Assembly: GCA_002179805.1 (NCBI GenBank)
Contig: NAVB01000581.1
Location: forward strand, 1 to 43,148
DNA: 43,148 bases
Source: Acanthamoeba lenticulata
Taxonomy: Eukaryota; Discosea; Longamoebia; Acanthamoebidae
Reading direction: 5' to 3'
In this document: one piece after another, positions 1-8,700 of the stretch
Numbering within the stretch: the first letter of the stretch is position 1
Layout of the letters: each line of letters begins with the position of its first letter
Translations under genes and position numbers: made by a program
Notes under the pieces: generated by a model
Databases searched by the model: none
What the model was told of the DNA's origin: nothing
The model's input: only the letters and a program-made list of their open reading frames with translations

Positions 1-15
1 AAATAAGTTCCTTTT

Positions 16-216
16 TTAAAAAAAGGACACGGGAGAAAGTAAGAGGGAGGCAGTGAGGGAGCCGAACGCTAAAACTTCAAAGCAGCCACCAAGGAGGAAC
101 GCGTTGCATTTCTCGATGAAGGTGTCGCGATGACATTCCTGCTGCCCGCAGAGCAGGACGTACACCACCACTCCAAAAAGATTAATGTAGACGAGCAGCA
201 ACACTGTCTCCCACAT
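16..216 (-). CDS. Small two-helix membrane protein (possibly incomplete)
   Basis: A 66-residue reading frame starts MWETVLLLVY and holds two hydrophobic stretches (about residues 4-22 and 40-62) around a Cys-rich polar loop (CGQQECHRD). I chose the Met at 216 over an upstream in-frame Met at 384, because the upstream extension is basic and non-descript and would overlap the start of the divergent gene at 383. No family is recognised. A possible donor follows the Leu-Gly pair near residue 45, so the gene could continue by splicing beyond the left edge of the window. It shares a 166-bp divergent intergenic region with the UBL/UEV gene. It could also be a chance frame. Confidence 0.35.
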   Translation of the reverse strand: MWETVLLLVYINLFGVVVYVLLCGQQECHRDTFIEKCNAFLLGGCFEVLAFGSLTASLLLSPVSFF

Positions 217-382
217 CGTGCGCCGAGGCCTCGTCTGCGGGTCCTTGGTGGAGTAGATGGGCGAGACCGCAGTATTTAAAAATAAGTGGTTTTGCCCTCT
301 TTTCCACACCTTTTCTTTCTGTACAGAAGAAGCGAAAAAGAACAAGGTTGCGCGATAGCCACCAAGGGGCACTTGGGAGTCC
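217..382. promoter_or_regulatory. Divergent intergenic region, small membrane gene / UBL-UEV gene
   Basis: These 166 bp separate two start codons pointing away from each other, so promoters for both must lie here or inside the neighbouring transcripts. No clear TATA box is visible; an AT-rich patch (TATTTAAAAATAA) lies at about 272-284. The role is inferred from gene geometry only. Confidence 0.35.
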
Positions 383-1556
383 ATGGGACGTGTGACGGTG
401 AAGTCGATAGAAGGACGTGCATTCAGCTACGACATCCACTCTTTTGAAACGACAACGGTCTATGACCTAAAAAACATGGTGGCCAACCAGGTCTGGCAGC
501 CGGCTGACAGCCAGCGCATGGTTTGTGCTGGACGCCTCCTCTATGACGATGATGCCAGTTTAGCATGCTTTGACGTGAAGGACGGTTCAACGGTGTATCT
601 TGTCCTGCGTCTTCGCTCTGGCTCCTACTTTCTCGCGCCACCACCCAGAAAGCCAAGTCCCTGGACCAGACTTGCTCTGGAGAGGTTCATGCACCAACAA
701 TGGGATCAGTTGCTGGGCTTGGCAGACGATCCTGGCGGCATACACATGACTAGCGTTCCCACAGAGGATGACAGCTCCCTACTGGCCACCATCGACGGAC
801 CCATGGGCAGCTGCTACGAAGGTGTTGTAAGACTTGCTCCCTTCCATGGCGCTGTGCTCCGCTCCGCTCACGCTCTGCACGCGGATGAGCAGGAGGCAAG
901 TTTGTGGTTCACGTGTACCTCTCCGGAGACAATCTTCGCGCCGTTCTCATCACGCCCATCTTCCATCCAGCGATAACCGCAACTGGGCTCTTTACCCTCT
1001 TTGACGATTCGAGCACAGACGGGCTCCGCAAGCTCTTCGGCCAGAGGCAGGTCGCTCTACTGTTACGAATGCTGCGGGCTCAGATGCTCGTCACCGATCT
1101 CACGCAGGCGCGCAAAGAAGCTCTCCTGCGTGGAGAAGAGAAGACGATGGCGGACATGTGGGTGAACCAGCCGGAGCGCGCAGTCGGTCTGGCTCGGGAG
1201 ATGACGGTTCTGTTTGCCATGAGCGACGCTCACCGGCGAACCTCCCTGGCGTGGCTTGCCAGCTTCGTGCCTCACTGCCCACAGGTGCATGGCCAACGCC
1301 CTCTTATGGGGAGGCTCATTGGCCGCTGACTCTGCCGTGCGTGTCATGAGTGTAGCTTTTCAGTGAGGTCAAGACTCTCTTGCTTGTGACGGCCAAGCAT
1401 CCACAGACGGGAGAACCACTACATCCAGAAGCTGGGCTTGTGTGCCATCTGCCCATGGAGCTCCTGCGCATGGTTGTTCATAGCCTTGCGCTTTCCCACG
1501 TTCAAGCCGAAGGCGAACGGCTCCAAGAGTTATACCTCACCACAACAACCGTTTAA
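383..1556 (+). CDS. Ubiquitin-like domain fused to an inactive E2-like (UEV-type) domain
   Basis: Proposed exons are 383-826, 901-1284 and 1368-1556, about 338 aa. Residues 1-77 form a ubiquitin-like fold (start VTVKSIEGRAFSYDI, then AGRLLYDDDASL and DGSTVYLVLRL). Residues about 97-185 follow the E2/UBC pattern: helix LERFMHQQWDQLL, then DGPMGSCYEG, then TPIFHPAITATGLF. The first splice (phase 0) restores CYEG-VFVVHVYL, as expected for E2 strands. The usual HPN is HPA, and the catalytic Cys position of the family reads Thr (about T180), so it should not form a ubiquitin thioester. The helical C-terminus is unassigned. The second intron is less certain: reading straight through stops at 1327-1329, while a phase-0 splice to 1368 adds about 62 coding-looking residues. 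It is probably a ubiquitin-pathway adaptor; the partner is unknown. Confidence 0.75.
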
Positions 1557-1740
1557 GAAACCAACTTGTGCTGCTTGCCCCAACAGTTGTAGCGCTGTTT
1601 CGAGCGAAGCGTGAAGACTATGTCGACAAAATTGCCAGCTCACGCAACAGACAGCACTGTCTTTGCTGTCTGGGCCCGAGTACTCAATCGGCGTGTGGCA
1701 CACGGGCACTCTCTTCACTCTGCACACACAACACACAAAG

Positions 1741-3717
1741 ATGGATCCCACTGATCAACGGCGCCGTGAGGAAACAAACGGCATAAGTGAACACGCATCA
1801 AACAAAAAGATTAAATTGGGCGGATTTGAGAAGGAGATGCGCGAGTGGACACTATTTGAGCTCTTTGATGGTCTTTCCAAGGTGTCGGCCCAGGATGAAG
1901 ATACCTTGTTTGAGATTATCTACGAGATTAAGAAGCGCCTTGACGGTCCATCTGGCCTTCAGATCATTCTCACGGACCAGGTAAGCTCTTCCACCGCTGC
2001 CACGCGGCTCCTACAAAAGGCTTGCGCTCGTCATCTCATCATACAAACGATTCGTTGTTGATCGTCTGCAGGTCAAGCCCTTCCTCGCTGGCGGCCTTAC
2101 GGCAGCCCTACCCGCCGTGCGGGAGCTCACCCTGTCCCAGCTCGCGCGCACGGCCTCGGCCGGCGCCTCAGGCGTTGCCCTCCTGGTACGGCACCCTCAC
2201 CAGCTCGCTCGTTGCCTCCGAGCCCAGCCCGCCCTTGCGCTCACAACGTAAGCTTGCGCCAATGGGCAGACCGAGGTATGGCCAGCGCTCGTCAAGTCGT
2301 TGGCTGACGAGAACCTGCGCGTGGCCTCGGCGGCCGTGTCGGCCCTCCTCGCCGTGGGCCAGGAGCCCGCCGGTCGCGCCCTCCTCTTTGACTTGCCCGC
2401 CTCCCACGAGCTGTTCCAGGCCATGCTCGCCCGTACGGCCGTCGCTCGCCTCGCGCTTGGTCGTTCGTGTCGCGGGCTCACGCTGGCGCCAACAAACAAA
2501 CAAACAGAGAACGAGGTGCTGCGCCTGCGCGTGCTGGACCTGTTCGTAGAGCTTGCGGTCAAGTCACCTGAGCTGCTGGACCGGTCGCGTTCCTACGTGG
2601 ACCTCCTCTCCCGCGAGCTTCCCTCGCGCGACCTCCTCCACCGCATGAACGTCCTCGAGCTTCTCGAAAAGGTCCTTTTTCTCTTTACTATTTATCAATC
2701 TTTTGTTTGTTTTTTTAAACTGATTTCTCAAAAATTGGATGAACAATAGCTGGCCAAGACCGAGCACGGGGCGGCCTACGTGCAACAGGCCGGCGTGACG
2801 GCCGACCTCCAGCGCCTGCTCACTGACTCAGACGACCCGGGCTTCTCGCTCCTCTGCGGCAGCGCCCTGCGCCTCCTGGCCTCAGTCGCGCGACAGCCAT
2901 CGGCCGCCGCCGGCCCGGGCGCGTTCTCCGCGCTGTTGCCCGTCGTCGAGCAACTCCTCGAGAGCCGTGACGAGTCGTGTGCGGTGCGTGCGCGCCCTTT
3001 ACCTCGCCACAACGTCGGCCAAGCGCAGGCTCGGGCTCTGGGACTGACGCACACGGTGTCAACAGGAGGCCGCGATCACGTTCGTGGGCGCGCTGGGCAG
3101 CAGCCCGGCAGGCGCCGACGTGCTGCTGGGCCAGAGGCCTCTGCTCCGGAGCTGGTTCGAGCACATGACCTCGACCTCGGCCCTCCTCCGCCTCTCATGC
3201 CTCCACGCCTTTGCCGAGCTTCTCCAGTACTCCATTCATCATCAGCTTCATCTTCTTCATTGTTGTTCACATCATCGTGTTGTTGTTCAGGTGCCAGGAC
3301 GAGGCCAAGACGCAGGCCGTCTTTGAAGTGGAGGACCGGGGCTGGGACGGGACGTCATCGGGCGAGGTGATGCGGGCCTTGATGCGCTTCATCGAGCAGC
3401 CCTTTGCGGACCTGCGCTACGCGGCCTTCCGGGTGATGCAGGCCCTCGGGCGACACGCGTGGGGCGTGCGAGCGCTGTTCGCCGCGCCCGGATTCCTCGA
3501 ATTCCTCATCAACCGCACGACGGAGACGACCAAGGAGGGCCACGAGTGGAAGTACGCCATCATCGGCGCTGTGGCCGGGCCTCACGCGGTCGCCGCCAAC
3601 AACGCGCGGGAAACGCTGGGCGAAGCCCGCTTCGAGCTCCTCACGGCCTACTTGGCCCAGGGCGTCCACTACGTGCGGGGCGAAATGGCCACCAAGATCG
3701 CCTCCAAGTCGGGCTAA
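1741..3717 (+). CDS. PSMD5: 26S proteasome non-ATPase regulatory subunit 5 (assembly chaperone S5b)
   Basis: Seven exons (1741-1980, 2072-2185, 2270-2432, 2508-2671, 2750-2983, 3066-3226, 3291-3717) join in phase to 500 aa, close to the length known for the family. The product is an all-helical armadillo/HEAT-type protein. Recognisable parts are FELFDGLSKVSAQDEDTLFE near the N-terminus, the central NEVLRLRVLDLFVEL, and the C-terminal block ELLTAYLAQGVHYVRGEMAT, which matches the conserved PSMD5 tail. In known organisms PSMD5 binds the Rpt1/Rpt2 ATPases and helps assemble the 19S base without being part of the mature proteasome. Intron 4 (2672-2749) is AT-rich against its GC-rich neighbours. 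The assignment is firm at family level; exon 2-3 borders rest on phase and the need to skip an in-frame TAA at 2249-2251. Confidence 0.85.
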
Positions 3718-3787
3718 CGTCACTTCCTCTTCTTGGTCTACTTGTTGTACAAACTTTAAATCGTTTTTAAATTCAACAATCTCTTTT

Positions 3788-5062
3788 TTATTTACAAAAA
3801 CAAAAGGCAGCGCCAGCTGTGGTCCGTCGTCGCTCGGGCTGGGCAGCGTTGACGGCCGCAGCGCAGGACGAAGCGGGCGTCGCCGCCTTGCTGAGCAGGG
3901 CAGTGGTGATGGTCCACGGGGCGCCGTGAGCCTTGGCCCACTTCAGGGCCTCGAGCTGCCGGGCGCCGAGGACGGCAGGCTGGACGCGCCACTCGTCCCA
4001 CGGGGCGCCGTTGGCCCGCGCCCACTGGAGCACGGCCAGATGGCCGCCCTCGGCGGCGTGGACTAGCGTCTTCCAGTGCCACGGGCAGCCTTGCTCGCGC
4101 GCCCACTGGAGGACGTCGAGGTGGCCGCCCCGCGCGGCCGCGGCGCACGTCCACGCGTCCCACGGGCAGCCGTTGTCACGCGCCCATCGGAGGACGTCGA
4201 GATGGCCGGCGCCAGCGGCTGCGGTGCAGGTGGAGTCGTCCCACGGGCAGCCGTTGTCGTAGGCCCAGCAGAGCACGTCGAGGTGCCCGCCGGCTGCGGC
4301 CCGCTCGCACGTCAGCGCGTTCCACGAGGCGCCGTTCTCGCGGGCCCACCGCAGGACGTCGAGGTGGCCGCCCTCGGCGGCCGCGGCGGACGTGCGCAGG
4401 GACCACGGGCAGCCCTCGGCTCGGGCCCACTGGAGCACGGCGAGGTGGCCGCCCCGCGCGGCCGCACTGCAGGTCGACTCGTCCCATTGGCACTCGTTGG
4501 CGTGCGCCCACTGGAGAACCTCGAGGTGGCCGCCGCTGGCCGCCGCGGCCGTCGTGGTAGCGTCCCATGGGCAGCCGTGGGCTTGTGCCCACTGGAGAAC
4601 CTCGAGGTGGCCGCCTTGGGCCGCAGCGGCCGTCGTTGTGGTGTCCCACGGGCAGCCGGCCTCGCGCGCCCACTGCAGGACGTCGAGATGGCCTCCCATT
4701 GCGGCGGCGGAGCAAGTGGAGGCGTCCCATGGACAGCCGTTGCTGCGAGCCCACCGGAGAAGCTCAAGATGGCCGCCTCGGGCTGCAGCGGCCGTCGTGG
4801 TGACGTCCCACAGGCAGCCTGCCGCGCGGGCCCACTGGAGCACCGAGAGCCAGCCGAGGGCGGCCGCGCGGGAGGCAAAGTCGGGGCCGGGCCGAGCGGC
4901 GGCCAAGAGCGGCTGCGAGAAGTCGTTGTTGTTGGCGTGCGAGACGTGGAGCGCGAGGGCGTGCTGCCATTGACGGCAGACGGCGCGGCAGGACGGCAGG
5001 GCGAGCGAGTTCGTGTGGCTCAGAACAAGGCCGACAAGTTCCACCATTAAATGGTCCTGCAT
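3788..5062 (-). CDS. F-box-like protein with twelve Trp-rich ankyrin-type repeats
   Basis: Single exon, 424 aa from the Met at 5062; an upstream in-frame Met at 5161 would add 33 Lys/Arg-rich residues that look like leader, not protein. Residues 1-38 resemble an F-box helix bundle (ELVGLVLSHTNSL ... CRAVCRQWQHAL). Residues about 71-395 are twelve 27-residue repeats of the pattern GHLEVLQWARANGCPWD...TCSAAARG. This is the ankyrin-like repeat family that is very abundant in amoebae and giant viruses. If the F-box reading is right, it would recruit targets to an SCF ubiquitin ligase through the repeats; that is inference. The tail turns irregular and ends in a Cys-containing AAFCFCK. The next gene on the same strand begins 389 bp upstream, so this is not an operon. 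Confidence 0.8.
   Translation of the reverse strand: MQDHLMVELVGLVLSHTNSLALPSCRAVCRQWQHALALHVSHANNNDFSQPLLAAARPGPDFASRAAALGWLSVLQWARAAGCLWDVTTTAAAARGGHLELLRWARSNGCPWDASTCSAAAMGGHLDVLQWAREAGCPWDTTTTAAAAQGGHLEVLQWAQAHGCPWDATTTAAAASGGHLEVLQWAHANECQWDESTCSAAARGGHLAVLQWARAEGCPWSLRTSAAAAEGGHLDVLRWARENGASWNALTCERAAAGGHLDVLCWAYDNGCPWDDSTCTAAAGAGHLDVLRWARDNGCPWDAWTCAAAARGGHLDVLQWAREQGCPWHWKTLVHAAEGGHLAVLQWARANGAPWDEWRVQPAVLGARQLEALKWAKAHGAPWTITTALLSKAATPASSCAAAVNAAQPERRRTTAGAAFCFCK
3880..4852 (-). repeat. Twelve tandem 81-bp coding repeats
   Basis: The repeats inside the ankyrin-type gene are near-identical at the core codons for QWAR.NGCPWD and AAA.GGHL, with period 81 bp (27 residues). The most divergent units are the last two at the 3' end of the gene and the one with ASWNALTCER near the middle. 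High DNA similarity between central units suggests recent unit duplication or gene conversion. Confidence 0.9.
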
Positions 5063-5451
5063 TGTGGAGTTCTTCTTCAAGGTTCGGGCACAAAGGTTCT
5101 TGTCCTGGAACTTCTTCTTCCTTCTCGTCTTTTGTTTCTTCTGCTGGTAACTTATTCCCACCCGGGTGACAATCCTATTTCATCGGGGCCGAGTCACCAA
5201 TGAGCACTTGGCATTTCGTGCAGACATCCGAGCAGCAAACGGAATTTGCGTGAACGACGAGAAGCTTCCGCCCACCATTCGCTTGGCGATGGGAGAGATC
5301 GTGCCTCTTCGACGAAGAGAAGGACGCCATCTGGGACCCGCAGACGACGGGCGATCTCCCGCGCCCGTGTACAGGACTGCCATTTAATTCTCTATTCAGA
5401 GCAAAAAACGGTTGAGGCTGCGATGTCTTTCTGCGTGGACTTCGGCTGTTG
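5063..5451. other. Intergenic stretch between two minus-strand genes
   Basis: These 389 bp hold the 3' region of the CDC123-like gene and the 5' region of the ankyrin-repeat gene. Both strands have short open frames (for example 5180-5383 on the minus strand), but none shows a recognisable domain or good coding character. A pyrimidine-rich block lies at about 5072-5145 (on the plus strand), which is purine-rich in the ankyrin gene's sense and may be its 5' leader. No RNA gene is seen. Confidence 0.5.
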
Positions 5452-7062
5452 TCAGCTGCCGGTGGCGATGCGGTACGCATACCACTGCCTGGCCGCGCGG
5501 GCGACAGCGCGCTCCATCCGGTCCGACCAGCCGTCCTCGGCGTCGCCGACGAATTCTCCTTCTCTTCCGCTCCTCGGGTGGGCCTGCCGCCACGCGCGGG
5601 CCTCCGGGTGATCGCGGGCCCAGGCCACGGCCTGGCTGGCCAGCTCGGCCGTCCACCGCTTGGCAAACTGTCCGCCACAGTGCTCGCGGACCAGCGTCCG
5701 CAGGTTGTCCTCCACCACAAACGTGTCCACAAATTCCTCGATCATGGCTTGTTCCTCGTCCTCTTCCTCATCCTCGTCCTCTTCTTCGTCCTCTTCATCA
5801 TCATAACTTTCGTCCTCCTCATCATCGAGCATGGGCACCAGGATGTCGATGGCGAAGGAGGACAGGAACGTAGAGTCGATGTCCGGGTTGGGTTGCACCG
5901 CAAGCCGCACATGAATCGGCGCCTCCTCAACGACGCACGTGACCGTCTTGGTCCAATTTCGTTCACGTTCCTCTTGTTCTTCTTCCTTGGCCGGTTCGCA
6001 GCCTTCCAGGTCGCCCCAGATGTCGACCTCGCCCTGCAGGAGGCGCCGGTCAGCGCGCCAGTTGAAGAGGGAAGCGCCCGTGGCGGGCCCAAACGGGTTG
6101 ATCTCCACGAGCTGCGCCGTGACGTCGCCGCCGCCCACGGGGTCGCCCCACAGCACAAAGTCGGCCACGTAGGCCCGCGCGGGCCATCGCCCGCCGCCGG
6201 CTTCGGCGAGGCGCCGAGCGAGTCCGCCGCTCGGCCCGTGGGCAAAGAGGCGGTGAATGGCAGCGGCCACGAGCTCGTGCCGGCCGTCCCAGGCCGGGTA
6301 GTGGCAATACTCGTTGTATTGGGTGATGGCCACGATCCGGTCGTCCACCACGAACGTGCGAAACTCGCGGTCGAGCCGCATGTCGTCGCGCCACTCGCGA
6401 AGGACGAGGCACAGGTCCCACTTGGCAGCGGCGTCGGCGTCGGCGGTGTTGTCGACGTCGCCGCGCGGGGCGTGGACCAGTGCATGGCGCACGCTGCTGT
6501 GAATCCGCTCGCTGCGGAGGAGCAGATCCAGCGCCGCCCGACCCGAGGTCACCTTCATCAGGCGCAGCGACGCGGCAAACAGCGCGCGGACGCGATCGTT
6601 GAGCGTGCGGCCGCCAGATTCGGTGGCGGCCAGCTCCTCACGCACGATGGGCTCGGCCTGTGGGTGCTCGGTCCACCCACGGCCCACGTCCTTGGGGCTC
6701 TGGGTCGAGAGCCGCACGAACACGCCACCGTCTTGAAAATCGCTGTCGATGACCTTCTGGATTTTGTCCTCGAGCTCCCGGATGATGGTCGCTCGGCGCG
6801 TGGTGTTGCGTTGGGGGTCGTCCTCCTCCTCGTTGTTGTCGTTGTCAAGGTCGCGCTTTCGGCGCTTGTGCTCGCGCGACAAGGCGCGGGCTTGGTCAAC
6901 GGTCAAGGGCACGAAGCGGGTGCGCATGGTGTAGTCGGCCAGCGGCGCGTACCATCCCTGGATGTCGAACGCGGCCAAGTAGGCAAACTTGTCGGCAGAG
7001 TGCGGCACCAGCGTGAAAGGGTTCAGTTCGGCGGCAGAATGCGGTCGCGTCAAGGCGTCCAT
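5452..7062 (-). CDS. CDC123/D123-like protein (ATP-grasp fold)
   Basis: Intronless, 536 aa from the Met at 7062; an in-frame Met at 7110 is an alternative. It carries D123-family landmarks in order: GGVFVRLSTQSPKDV, LREWRDDMRLDREFRTFVVD, AITQYNEYCHYP, ADFVLWGD and QLVEINPFGPATGASLFNW. In known CDC123 these build an ATP-grasp site that helps assemble translation factor eIF2. Here the metal-binding Asp-x-Asn of the family reads Glu-Ile-Asn. The protein is much longer than the roughly 340-aa canonical form, with an Asp/Glu-rich insertion (about 5755-5835) before a helical C-terminus. It may be a paralogue with another client, so I give no symbol. It is divergent from the methyltransferase gene at 7356. 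Confidence 0.72.
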   Translation of the reverse strand: MDALTRPHSAAELNPFTLVPHSADKFAYLAAFDIQGWYAPLADYTMRTRFVPLTVDQARALSREHKRRKRDLDNDNNEEEDDPQRNTTRRATIIRELEDKIQKVIDSDFQDGGVFVRLSTQSPKDVGRGWTEHPQAEPIVREELAATESGGRTLNDRVRALFAASLRLMKVTSGRAALDLLLRSERIHSSVRHALVHAPRGDVDNTADADAAAKWDLCLVLREWRDDMRLDREFRTFVVDDRIVAITQYNEYCHYPAWDGRHELVAAAIHRLFAHGPSGGLARRLAEAGGGRWPARAYVADFVLWGDPVGGGDVTAQLVEINPFGPATGASLFNWRADRRLLQGEVDIWGDLEGCEPAKEEEQEERERNWTKTVTCVVEEAPIHVRLAVQPNPDIDSTFLSSFAIDILVPMLDDEEDESYDDEEDEEEDEDEEEDEEQAMIEEFVDTFVVEDNLRTLVREHCGGQFAKRWTAELASQAVAWARDHPEARAWRQAHPRSGREGEFVGDAEDGWSDRMERAVARAARQWYAYRIATGS

Positions 7063-7355
7063 GTTGTGCTTGCAAGCTGTGTGCGGTTTTGCAAAAGAAG
7101 TTAAAAACAAAGGAGAGCCAGTTAGTTTTTTCGCTCAAGTTTGGTTTCCACTCATTTTCTGCGACCTGAAGCTGTTTCAGTCCTTCCAGCGCCGCTCATC
7201 AACTGAAGTGCAAGGTCCTTGCTCCAACATGGGGACAAGCGTGGAGACCACTTCCAGTAACGGTAGGTGCCTCAGTGCCATTTGCCCTCGGCCTATTTTC
7301 TCGTTCTTTTTCGGGACAACCAACAAAAACACAACTTGTTATCGGGCAGCAGAAG
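7063..7355. promoter_or_regulatory. Divergent intergenic region, CDC123-like / methyltransferase
   Basis: About 293 bp lie between two divergent start codons. The sequence has a T-rich patch (around 7120-7160) and a second one at 7298-7345. No unambiguous TATA box or other motif is visible. The promoter role is inferred from layout. Confidence 0.35.
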
Positions 7356-8611
7356 ATGGCGGCAAGTGGTGAAGGTACAGTCGACCTGCAGGCCAATGTG
7401 GAACGATTCATGGGCTTCGCGGACGTTTACGATGCAGCGCGCCCGGCGCCTCCCGCCGAGTTGATGACTCTCCTCCTGCGCTACGTGGGGTCCTCCCGCG
7501 CCTCCTGCGTCGTCGACGTTGGCTGCGGCACTGGTGCGCGCTTCCCGCCAAGAAGGCCCTTTCATGTCGCCCTCTCTGACCAGGTCGCCGTCGGTGGCAG
7601 GCTTGTCCACTTGGGTGTGGCACGACAAGGCCGAGCAGGTCGTGGGCGTCGAGCCCAGCGCGGACATGCTCGCGCAAGCCGAGAGGCGTCGAGCCAAATT
7701 CCCCGACGGCGCCCCCAACGTGCGCTTCGTCCAGGCGCTCTCCACCGCCACAGGCCTTCCCGACGCCTCTGTCGGTCTCTCTCCCTGCACCTTCGCACCC
7801 ACCCATTCCTGCTATTTCCGTTGGGCCAATCAGCGCACAGAACCTGAGCTTTAACGTCATCCCCCAACCTGCCAATCAACGCAACACCAGACATTGTGAC
7901 GGTCTCGCAGGCGCTCCACTGGATGGACCCGACGCCCACCTTTGCCGAGGCCGTGCGCATCCTGCGTCCAGGTGGCCTGTTTGTTGGTACGATTCGTTCT
8001 TCTTCTTCTTGTGTCTCGGCCATGCTCGTGCTGTTGGCCGATTGCCAATCAACGACGCGACGTCGATCCACACAGCGTACGACTGCGACTGGCCGCCGTC
8101 GGTGGGCTCGTGGGAGGCCGAGAAGCGCTACACGGAGTGGCTCAAGGAGGTCAAGGTGGTCGGCCGCAAGATGGATCTCTACCGCGACGTCAAGAAGTGG
8201 GAGAAGGAGGAGCATCTCGACCGGATGGCCGCCAGCGGCGTCTTCCGCTACGTCAAGGAGCTCGTCGTCCACAGCGACGTCGAGACGGGCAACGCCAAGC
8301 GCCTGCTCGATCTGGCTCTCAGCCAGGGCCATGTCGCCTCTGTGCGCAAGGCCGGCGTGAGCGACGACGAGCTCGGCATCCCGGCCCTCCTGGCCCAGTT
8401 CACCGCGTGGCTCGGCACTGAGCAGCGCCCGTGGGTCTGGGGCTATCGCGTACGTCTCGGCGTCAAATGATGATTCCCTTTTTTCTTTTGATTTATTAAA
8501 AATTACGAAATCGTTTCTGGAAATTTTTCAATTTCCTTCCAAATGCCACGCCGTGGTGACGCAGGCTTGGCGGCGAAAGACGAGAGCGACAAGACGAAGG
8601 AGCTGGCGTGA
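7356..8611 (+). CDS. SAM-dependent methyltransferase, Crg1/Tmt1 type (class I)
   Basis: Proposed exons are 7356-7533, 7601-7774, 7891-7986, 8076-8453 and 8565-8611, giving 290 aa, close to the roughly 290-300 aa of yeast Tmt1/Crg1-like enzymes. The first splice creates the SAM-binding motif VVDVGCGTGLSTWVW; next come VVGVEPSADMLAQAERR (acidic-loop Glu), then TVSQALHWMDPTPTFAEA and RILRPGGLF, a hallmark of methyltransferase type 11. The C-terminal half (YDCDWPPSVGSW to WLGTEQRPWVWGYR) is the family's substrate cap. The substrate cannot be read from sequence; relatives methylate small acids or lipids. The last intron (8454-8564) is inferred: reading on would stop at 8468-8470, while the splice gives the tail LAAKDESDKTKELA. 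Confidence 0.82.
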
Positions 8612-8700
8612 GTGTGCATCAACAAACAACAGAATACAAGAAGAAGGATCGATTATACACGAAAATAGAGGAATCACCACAAAACAAGAAGAGAAAGATC

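Noticed and set aside
2248..2269. 22-nt intron GTAAGC...GGGCAG in PSMD5
   Set aside because: It is too short and would shift the frame. A phase-0 intron 2186-2269 with donor GTACGG removes the in-frame stop and keeps the frame.
3880..4852. CRISPR-like array of regular repeats
   Set aside because: The 81-bp units are fully coding and the variable positions follow codon structure; there are no spacers.
4076..5050. 324-codon plus-strand frame across the ankyrin-type repeats
   Set aside because: Its repeats are only the reverse of the 81-bp coding repeats, and the translation (Arg/Ala/Pro/Gly-rich) has no recognisable fold.
5449..7104. 551-codon open frame on the plus strand opposite the CDC123-like gene
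   Set aside because: It mirrors the minus-strand gene codon for codon, is low-complexity Val/Leu/Arg/His, and shows no domain. GC-rich DNA commonly leaves the antisense frame open.
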